Below the pieces are notes generated by a model that was not told where the DNA came from, ran no database searches, and saw only the letters and a program-made list of their open reading frames with translations. A DNA stretch of 61,322 nt from the NCBI RefSeq assembly GCF_000455825.1, contig NZ_ATAO01000035.1:1-61322 (forward strand), in the 5' to 3' direction. The DNA is from Microbacterium maritypicum MF109 (lineage in GTDB: Bacteria; Actinomycetota; Actinomycetes; Actinomycetales; Microbacteriaceae). A program made the translations under genes and the position numbers. Positions within the stretch are counted from its first letter, which is position 1; each line of letters starts with the position of its first letter. Positions 18,233-25,900 of the stretch are shown piece after piece.

Positions 18233-19501
18233 AGGCAGCACGTCGTCGAGATGTGCGCGCAGGTGGGTGGTGATGTCGAGCCGCTCCCTGTCGTACAGCC
18301 ACTGGTACTGCAGGCCGTCCCACATCGCGATGAGCCAGGTGGCCTCGTGCGCGGGGTCGCGGTGCGCCGGTAGGTCGCCGTCGACCTGGGCGAGCCGGAA
18401 GAGCTCGGTGAAGTAGTCGAGGGCGTTCGCGAACCGCATCGCGAAGTAGTCATGCGCGGGGTGGGTGGCGGGCACGGCCTCGCACGACAACACCGCATAC
18501 ACCTCGATCAGACCGGGTTCCTCCTGCGCGCTGAGCGCGGCACCGTCGGGGATGCCGCGCAGCAGCTCGCCCGCTGACGCGGCGCCGGCGAACCCCTGGT
18601 TCTGGTTGATGGCGCTGTCGCGTTCGGTCAGGACGGCGCTGAGCAGCAGTTCCTTCGACGGGTAGTGGTGCAGCAGCGTCGACTTCGACACCCCGACCGC
18701 GGTCGCGATGTCCTGCAGGCTGGTGTCGCCGTAGCCGTCGCGGGCGAACAGGCGGGTCGCATCGGCGAGGATCTGCGCGCGACGACGACGGCCGACCGCA
18801 TAGCCGGGATCGACGTCGGCTGCAGCGGTCGTGCGCAGTGCGGGCAGGGGCCCCGCCGGGTCAGAGGTGTCCGACGAGGGCTCGTCGTCGGGGTTCCGCC
18901 ACCCGAGCGGCAGTGCCCAGAGGTTCTCCCGCTCCTCGAGCATCTCCACCACGTCGACCCGATCAGGCAGATACTGCGACAGCAGCTGCAGCCCGTCCCA
19001 TCCGGCGGTGTGTCGCACCGTCTCCCCGTCGACATCGCGATCGGCCGCGATGACGCCGTGGTGCTTCGCGTCTTCCAGGACGTCGATGCTCAGCGAGCGG
19101 AGTCGGCAGTACCGGGCGCGCATCCGCTCGTGCGCAGGGTGTCCGGGAGCAGAGGCTTCGCCCGTGAGCGCGGCGAACAGCTCGAGGTAGCCTGCGGTGC
19201 GCGCGTTCCGTTCGGCGATGCCGGAGAACACCAGCTCGCCCGGCTCGGAGGCGGCCGAGATGGCGCTGAACACGGTCTCGTTCTCGGCTTCGAGCTCGGC
19301 GACCACTTCGCCGAGCAGGTCGTCCTTCGAGGCGAAATGGCCGAGGAGCCCTGGATGGCTGACGGAGGCCGCGGTGGCGATATCACGCAGAGACGTCGAC
19401 CGGTAGCCGCGGGTGACGAACAGGTCATGTGCGGCGGTGAGGATCCGCTGGCGCGTGGCGGCAGCGCGCGCGTGCCGGGAGCCGGTCGCCGTCGTCGTCA
19501 T
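18224..19501 (-). CDS. tandem (double) TetR-family transcriptional regulator
   Basis: A 425-residue protein with two complete TetR units. Unit 1 (about residues 10-200) has helix-turn-helix TSLRDIATAASVSHPGLLGHF. Unit 2 (about 225-425) has TSLQDIATAVGVSKSTLLHHY. Each is followed by a TetR-like helical ligand domain, so the single chain mimics a TetR dimer with non-identical halves. The ATG at 19501 has a perfect AAGGAGG. It is divergent from an MFS transporter and a GH3 glycosidase, which it very likely represses until a sugar ligand binds; the dyads in 19536-19577 are candidate operators. Confidence 0.9.
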   Translation of the reverse strand: MTTTATGSRHARAAATRQRILTAAHDLFVTRGYRSTSLRDIATAASVSHPGLLGHFASKDDLLGEVVAELEAENETVFSAISAASEPGELVFSGIAERNARTAGYLELFAALTGEASAPGHPAHERMRARYCRLRSLSIDVLEDAKHHGVIAADRDVDGETVRHTAGWDGLQLLSQYLPDRVDVVEMLEERENLWALPLGWRNPDDEPSSDTSDPAGPLPALRTTAAADVDPGYAVGRRRRAQILADATRLFARDGYGDTSLQDIATAVGVSKSTLLHHYPSKELLLSAVLTERDSAINQNQGFAGAASAGELLRGIPDGAALSAQEEPGLIEVYAVLSCEAVPATHPAHDYFAMRFANALDYFTELFRLAQVDGDLPAHRDPAHEATWLIAMWDGLQYQWLYDRERLDITTHLRAHLDDVLPPR

Positions 19502-19535
19502 CGCATCCTCCTTCCACATCCTATCCTCGCTCATT

Positions 19536-19577
19536 ACCAATCGGTCTGGTTTCAGTTACCAGATGGTCGAGATTGGT
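19536..19577. promoter_or_regulatory. candidate TetR operators between regulator and MFS/GH3 genes
   Basis: Within the 133-bp divergent region there are three overlapping dyads: ACCA-N7-TGGT (19536-19550), ACCAGATGGT with ACCA-N2-TGGT (19558-19567), and the outer pair ACCAAT (19536-19541) with ATTGGT (19572-19577). The repeated ACCA/TGGT half-sites fit a TetR-family operator. Asymmetric spacing may reflect the non-identical halves of the double regulator. Confidence 0.55.
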
Positions 19578-19634
19578 GTATCGTCATCCCAGACCGCATC
19601 GCCCGAAGACGTGCGGTGAATCGAAAGGACTGTC

Positions 19635-20933
19635 ATGACAGAGCTGTCATCCGCCGCCACGGCGGCCGCGGTCGGCACCACCGGGTTCAAGGCCCCCGGA
19701 ACCACGCCGCCGAAGACCCCGCGCGGCTACACGCCGGGCCTCGCCGCCGTGAACTTCGGCGTCTACCTCGCCCTGCTCACCCCGGTCATGGTGTCGATGG
19801 CATTCAAGATCCAGCACATCGACCCCGTGAACACCGAGGGCAGCCTCGGACTCGTGATGGGCGTGGGCGCGATCTTCGCCCTGATCGCGAACCCGCTCGT
19901 CGGCCGGCTCTCCGACCGCACCACCTCGCGCTGGGGCATGCGTCGTCCGTGGATCCTCAGCGGCGCGATCGTGGGGCTCGGCGGCTTCCTCCTCATCGGC
20001 TCGGCGACCTCCGTGTGGATGGTCCTGCTCGCCTGGTGCCTCGTGCAGACCGCGATGAACGCCGTGCTGGCCGCGGCCAACGCCACGCTGCCCGATCAGG
20101 TGCCGGTCACCAGCCGAGGCAAGGTCTCCGGCATCATCGGCATCACGACCCCGATCGGCATCCTCGCCGGCAGCTTCCTCGTGAACTTTCTCCCCGGCGA
20201 CTTCGAGCGCTTCGTCGTCCCCGGCGTGATCGCCCTGATCCTCGTGATCGTGTTCGTCCTGATCCTCAAGGATCGCCGCCTCACCGAGAAGCCGGCCGAC
20301 AAGTTCACGGTCGGCATGTTCTTCGGCTCGTTCGTGTTCAACCCGCGCACGCACCCCGACTTCGGCTGGACCTGGCTCACCAAGTTCTTCGTGATGTTCG
20401 GCTATGCCGGTATCGCCACCTTCCTGCCGCTCTACCTCGTCACCAAGTTCGGCCTCGACGAGCAGGGCGCGGTCGGCATCATCCTGGCCGCCAACCTCGC
20501 CTCGATGGCGGCGATGGCGATCTCCTCGCCGCTGGGTGGATTCCTCTCCGACAAGATCGGCAAGCGTCGCCCCTTCGTCGCGATCGCCGGCGTGATCATG
20601 GTGGTCGGGCTGGTCATCCTCGCCGTCGCCCCCGACGTCACGACCGTCATCATCGCGCAGGCGATCATCGGACTGGGCGCCGGGTCCTTCCTCTCGGTCG
20701 ACCTGGCCCTCGCGACCGAAGTGCTGCCCAACCCCGACGACGTGGCCAAGGACCTCGGTGTGCTGAACATCGCCAACGCTCTGCCGCAGTCCATCGCCCC
20801 GGCCATCGCCCCCGGCATCATCGCCATCGGTGCAGCCACACCGCTCGGCGGCTACACCACCTGGTACCTGTTCGGCGCGGTCGTCGCGCTGGCCGGCGCC
20901 GTTCTCGTCTACCGCATCAAGGGAGTCAAGTGA
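19635..20933 (+). CDS. MFS transporter, probable glycoside importer
   Basis: A 432-residue major facilitator protein with 12 predicted membrane helices. The N-terminal half carries the loop 2-3 motif GRLSDRTTSRWGMRRPW and the second half GGFLSDKIGKRRPF, both A-motif-like. A hydrophilic N-terminal tail of about 35 residues precedes helix 1. An AAAGGA ribosome site lies upstream of the ATG. The GH3 glycosidase gene starts 2 bp after its stop, and the double-TetR gene is divergent, so it probably imports the glycoside or oligosaccharide cut by the GH3 enzyme. Confidence 0.88.
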   Translation: MTELSSAATAAAVGTTGFKAPGTTPPKTPRGYTPGLAAVNFGVYLALLTPVMVSMAFKIQHIDPVNTEGSLGLVMGVGAIFALIANPLVGRLSDRTTSRWGMRRPWILSGAIVGLGGFLLIGSATSVWMVLLAWCLVQTAMNAVLAAANATLPDQVPVTSRGKVSGIIGITTPIGILAGSFLVNFLPGDFERFVVPGVIALILVIVFVLILKDRRLTEKPADKFTVGMFFGSFVFNPRTHPDFGWTWLTKFFVMFGYAGIATFLPLYLVTKFGLDEQGAVGIILAANLASMAAMAISSPLGGFLSDKIGKRRPFVAIAGVIMVVGLVILAVAPDVTTVIIAQAIIGLGAGSFLSVDLALATEVLPNPDDVAKDLGVLNIANALPQSIAPAIAPGIIAIGAATPLGGYTTWYLFGAVVALAGAVLVYRIKGVK

Positions 20934-20935
20934 CC

Positions 20936-22690
20936 ATGACCGAGACCATCACCGCACGCCCGTGGCTCGACACCGACCTCCCCGTCGACGAGCGGGTGCA
21001 GCTGCTGCTCGACGCCATGACGATCGAGGAGAAGGCGGGACTCTTCTTCCACACCATGATCGCCATCGGCGACCTCGAAGAACCGAATCCGGTCTTCGCG
21101 ACCCCATCGGCCCGCGAATTCCTCGAGACCAAGCGGATGACGCACTTCAACCTGCTCGGCGCCGCGCCCACCGGCCGCGAGATCGCCGCATGGCAGAATG
21201 CGCTGCAGCGGCTGGCGGCATCCACGCGTCTCGGTATCCCGGTGACGCTGTCGACCGACCCGCGGCACTCGTTCAGCGAGAACCCCGGTGCGTCGATCCT
21301 CGCCGGCCCCTTCTCGCAATGGCCCGAGACCCTCGGCCTCGCCGCCACCCGTGACGAGGCGCTCGTCGAGCGCTTCGCCGACATCGCCCGACAGGAGTAC
21401 ACGGCGGTCGGGCTGCGGGTCGCGCTGCACCCGCAGGTCGACCTCGCGACCGAGCCGCGGTGGGCGCGGCAGACGGCGACCTTCGGCGAAGACGCGGAAC
21501 TGTCGGGAAAGCTCGGCGCCGCCTACATCCGCGGATTCCAGGGCGCGTCGTTCGGCCCCGGCTCCGTATCGACCATGACGAAGCACTTCCCCGGAGGCGG
21601 TCCGCAGAAGGATGGCGAGGACCCGCACTTCCCCTACGGCCGCGAGCAGATCTATCCTGGCGGCGAGTTCGAGCTTCACCTGAAGCCGTTCGAAGACGCG
21701 CTCGCCGCGGGGACCCGGCAGATGATGCCGTACTACGGGATGCCCGTCGGCACGGAGTACGAGGAGGTGGGATTCGGGTTCAACAAGTCCGTGATCACCG
21801 GCCTGCTGCGTGAGCGCTACGGCTTCGACGGTCTCGTGTGCACCGACTGGGGCCTGATCAGCGACTCCGAGATCTTCGGTCAGCCCTTCCCCGCACGTGC
21901 CTGGGGCGTGGAGGATCTCACGCCGCGCGAGCGCATGAAGAAGGTGCTGGAGGCCGGAGCCGACCAGTTCGGCGGCGAAGCGAACCCGGAGCTGCTGCTC
22001 GAGCTCATCGCCGACGGTGAGGTGACCGAGGAGCGACTCGACGTCTCGGCTCGCCGCATCCTGCGCGAGAAGTTCGAGCTCGGGCTGTTCGAAAACCCGT
22101 ACGTCGACGAGGACGCGGCCGACGAGATCGTCGGGCGAGCCGATTTCCGAGCCGCGGGGGAGGCCGCCCAGCGCGCCTCGATCACGGTGCTCATGAACGA
22201 CGGTGCCCTGCCGTTGGCCCCCGGCCGCAAGCTCTACGTCGAGGGCGTCGACGCGACGGTCGCTGCATCGTTCGGGGAGATCGTCACGACGCCGGAGGAA
22301 GCCGACCTGGCCGTCATCCGCCTGCAGGCTCCGTTCGAAGAGCGCGAGACGATGTTCGAGAACTTCTTCCACGCGGGCTCTCTCGCGTTCTCGGACGATG
22401 TGGTCGCGCACGTCCGCGCGGTCGCCGCCGTCGTGCCGACCGTCGTCGACGTGCTCGCGGATCGTCCGCCGATCCTCACCCCGATCGTCGAGGCCGCGGC
22501 CGCGGTGACCGTGAACTGGGGGGCCTCGAGCGCCGCGCTCCTCGACGTGCTCAGCGCCGCGTTCCCCGCCCAGGGCAGGCTGCCGTTCGACCTGCCGCGG
22601 TCGATGGACGCTGTCGAAGCCTCCCGTCCCGATGTGCCGTTCGACACCGCCGATCCGCTGTTCCGGTTCGGTCACGGGCTCTCGCTCTAG
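20936..22690 (+). CDS. glycoside hydrolase family 3 (beta-glucosidase/xylosidase type)
   Basis: A 584-residue GH3 enzyme. The TIM-barrel domain contains KHFPGGG and the nucleophile Asp304 in VCTDWG. A second alpha/beta domain runs from about residue 430 to the end (RLPFDLPRSM..DPLFRFGHGLSL), and there is no C-terminal fibronectin-like domain. No signal peptide is seen, so it acts in the cytoplasm on imported sugars, probably releasing beta-linked glucose or xylose. The exact substrate cannot be read from sequence. The ATG at 20936 has a GGGAG site inside the MFS gene end; the two genes are one transcription unit. Confidence 0.9.
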   Translation: MTETITARPWLDTDLPVDERVQLLLDAMTIEEKAGLFFHTMIAIGDLEEPNPVFATPSAREFLETKRMTHFNLLGAAPTGREIAAWQNALQRLAASTRLGIPVTLSTDPRHSFSENPGASILAGPFSQWPETLGLAATRDEALVERFADIARQEYTAVGLRVALHPQVDLATEPRWARQTATFGEDAELSGKLGAAYIRGFQGASFGPGSVSTMTKHFPGGGPQKDGEDPHFPYGREQIYPGGEFELHLKPFEDALAAGTRQMMPYYGMPVGTEYEEVGFGFNKSVITGLLRERYGFDGLVCTDWGLISDSEIFGQPFPARAWGVEDLTPRERMKKVLEAGADQFGGEANPELLLELIADGEVTEERLDVSARRILREKFELGLFENPYVDEDAADEIVGRADFRAAGEAAQRASITVLMNDGALPLAPGRKLYVEGVDATVAASFGEIVTTPEEADLAVIRLQAPFEERETMFENFFHAGSLAFSDDVVAHVRAVAAVVPTVVDVLADRPPILTPIVEAAAAVTVNWGASSAALLDVLSAAFPAQGRLPFDLPRSMDAVEASRPDVPFDTADPLFRFGHGLSL

Positions 22691-22711
22691 TCCGGTCGCA
22701 CCGTCCGGAAG

Positions 22712-22743
22712 ACCGCCCCGCAAGCTTCGGCATGCGGGGCGGT
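22712..22743 (+). terminator. hairpin terminator after the GH3 gene
   Basis: ACCGCCCCGCA (22712-22722) and TGCGGGGCGGT (22733-22743) form a perfect 11-bp stem with a 10-nt loop, 21 bp after the TAG. It separates the sugar operon from the surface-protein gene. Confidence 0.85.
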
Positions 22744-22849
22744 TCGGCGTCCCGGCATCCTCTCGCCGGGAGCATCCCGTCGCTGCACGGTCACCACGTT
22801 TCGAAATGTCTCGCGCGAAGACGTTCACCGGACGATTTCTGGACGAATG

Positions 22850-22879
22850 CTGGACTTCTCATTCGGGATCCCGTAAGAT
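22850..22879 (+). promoter_or_regulatory. candidate promoter of the large surface protein
   Basis: CTGGAC (22850-22855) and TAAGAT (22874-22879) are separated by 18 bp and resemble housekeeping -35 and -10 boxes. The start codon at 22964 is about 80 bp downstream, leaving a leader with a run of seven G at about 22918-22924. The remainder of the 273-bp gap shows nothing else clear. Confidence 0.45.
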
Positions 22880-22963
22880 TGAGCGCAACATCGCTCGGCC
22901 GACAGAAGTCGACCCGTGGGGGGGCCATGTGACGCGGAAGATCGCATCACACGGGAGTAGCGA

Positions 22964-25900
22964 ATGGAATTGCAGGAGAGGACTCTGCGGCGACGCAGAG
23001 CGGTAGGAGGAGGCATCGCCGGCGTCACCGTCGGCGCGGTGATCCTCGCGAGTGCACTGGTGCCGACGGCGGCGAATGCGCTGGACGCGGCGAATCCGAA
23101 TGATCCGTCTGTCGCGCAGGGGCAGATCATCCAGCTGCCCGCCGCCCTGCTCGGCGGCCTCGACATCGCGGCGCTCGGACACACGCTGACGAGCAACCCG
23201 GCGGCCCCCGGCTCTGAGCTCGGCGGGCTGGACGTCGGGCTGCTGGAGGCGCTGAGCATCGACGTGGGCACGCTGAACGTGCCGCTCCTGACCGACGGCA
23301 CCCCCGGGACGCCCGGTCTGCTGCGACTCGGCGATCTGGGCGCAGCGCAGAGCTTCAGCTCGTCGCCGACCCAGACGCAGTCGATCGCCTCATCCGGGAC
23401 CATCACCTCGGGGGGCGCGATCGACACCGGCGCCATCGACGGCAGCGTGAACCCCGGCACCCTCGAGCTCACCGACCTGTTCGACCAGCTCGCCGTCGCC
23501 GGACTCACCGACGCGGTTCTCGACCAGGCGTCGGTCGGCATCGGCGCACTCGCATCGCGTGCCGAATCCAACGCGGGAACGGTCACCTCCCAGTACCGCA
23601 TCGCGGATCTGAACCTCGATCTGCACAGCAACCTGGTCGCCGGGCTCTCGGGCACACTCGCCTCCGCGATCCAGGGCACCGTCACCCCCGTGAGCGATCT
23701 CGCCGGCCCCGGCGGAGCGCTGACCGCACTCACCACGACCATCGTCAACACGATCAATGCGATTCCCGACGTGCCGCTCGTCGCGGCGTTCACCGCGACC
23801 GGAGGAACGGTCGCGATCGCCGGACTCGACACGGTCGGACAGACCGTGACCACGCAGGTGCTGCAGACGCCGGTGGAGAACACCACGGGCTCGGTGCTGG
23901 TCGATCTGAACACCGGGACGGTGTCCGTCGATCTCGCCAAGATCCTCGTCGAGACCGGGGCGGGGGCCGACCTCAACTCCCTGCCGGCGAACACCCCAGT
24001 GCTGTCGGCCACGACGATCTCCGCGATCCAGCAGGGCATCACCTCCGCCCTCACCGGTACCCACCCGAACAGCTTGAACGGCAAGGTCTCCACCATCCTG
24101 AAGTCGACGTTGGACGCGCTCCAGGTGACGCTGACCGTCGGGGTGGATCTCACGGTGCCGCTCACCGGAACGCCACTGGTGTCAGGGGATGTGACGGTCA
24201 AGGGCTCGCTGGCGCAGTTCGCCGGCACCGCGACGCCGGTTCCCGTGGTCGCGACCGACATCAGCCTCGCCGGTCTCAACATCGGCGTCCTGCTGAACCC
24301 GGTGGTCGCTGCCGTCACGAATGCGGTCGCCACCACGACGGGTCCGCTCGTGAACACCGCGCTGAACAGCGTGATCCCGCTCGTGCAGCCCGCGCTCGCC
24401 GCGATCACCGGACCGGTGCTCTCGACGCTCGATCCCGTTCTGCAGGGCGTGCTGGCGCAGGTCGCGACCATCACCATCAACGAGCAGCCGGCGACAGGAG
24501 ACATCCCCGGAGGGAGCTTCACCGTGCGCGCGCTCGGCGTGAATCTGCTCCCCGCCGTCGGGGGCGGGGTCTCGCTCGACCTCGGATCGTCGACGGTGAA
24601 GGCCGCGGTGGCGGCCGTCCCCGCGATCGACGCGGCCGCCACGGTCCAGGCGGGAACCGACCTCCCTGTGACGGGCTCGGGATGGCCTGCGAACACGCAG
24701 GTCACCATCCAGGTGACCACCGCCGGCGGCGGCATCGTCAACGACCCGTTGCCGGTCACGACCGATGCCAACGGCGCCTTCACCTTCGCGTACGGGATTC
24801 CGGTGGCGACGCCGCCGGGCACCGGCTACATCGTGACGGCGACCGACGGCACCAGCACGGCGACGGACACCACCGAGGTCACCGCTGCGGCAGCCATCGA
24901 CGCAGCACCCGCGGTGCAGGCGGGCACGGATCTCGGTGTCTCGGGAACCAACTGGCCCGCGAACACCCAGGTGTCGGTGCAGCTGCGGGCCCCCGGCGGC
25001 GGTGCGAACATCGGTGGTCCCGAACTCGTGACCACCGACGGCTCCGGCACGTTCACGCTGGCCTATCCCGTCCCGGCGGGAACGCCGGCGGCGACCGGAT
25101 ACGAGGTCACGGCATCGGTCGGCGCCCAGACGGCGACCGACACCACCGAGGTGACGGCTGCGCCGGTCGCGTCGATCGACGCAGCCGCGACCGTCCAGGC
25201 GGGCACGAGCCTTCCCATCACCGGCACGAACTGGCCTGCGAACACGCAGGTGTCGGTGCAGCTGACGGCTCCCGGCGGGGGCGCGAACGTCGGCGGGCCG
25301 GTCACGGCGACCTCCAACGCATCCGGCGAGATCACGCTCGACTACCCGGTTCCCGCGTCTGCGGCGCCGGGCGCGGCGTACACCGTGACCGGGACGGCAG
25401 GAGCGGTCACCGCGATCGACACCACCGAGGTGACGGCGGCGGCGACCGTCGATGCGGCGGCGACCGTGCAGGCAGGGACGTCGCTTCCGGTCACCGGAGC
25501 GAACTGGCCGGCGAACACGCAGGTGTCGGTGCAGTTGACGGCTCCCGGCGGCGGGAACGTCGGCGGTCCGGAGACGGTGACGACGGATGTGTCCGGCGGC
25601 TTCACGCTGGACTATCCGGTGCCGGCCTCTGCGACTCCCGGAGCAGGCTACACCGTGACGGCGACCGTCGGCACCCAGACCGCGACCGACACGACCGAGG
25701 TCACGGCCGCGGCGGCCGTCGACGCAGCGGCGACGGTTCAGGCAGGAACGTCGCTTCCGGTCACGGGGACGAATTGGCCGGCGAACACGCAGGTGTCGGT
25801 GCAGCTGACCGCTCCCGGCGGTGGTGCGAACGTCGGCGGTCCGGAGACGGTGACCACCGACGGCACGGGCGGCTTCACGCTCGACTACCCGGTGCCGGCC

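Noticed and set aside
22918..22924. Run of seven G before the surface protein as a phase-variation tract
   Set aside because: It lies in the leader, not in a coding frame or a core promoter spacer, and seven G is not unusual at this GC content.
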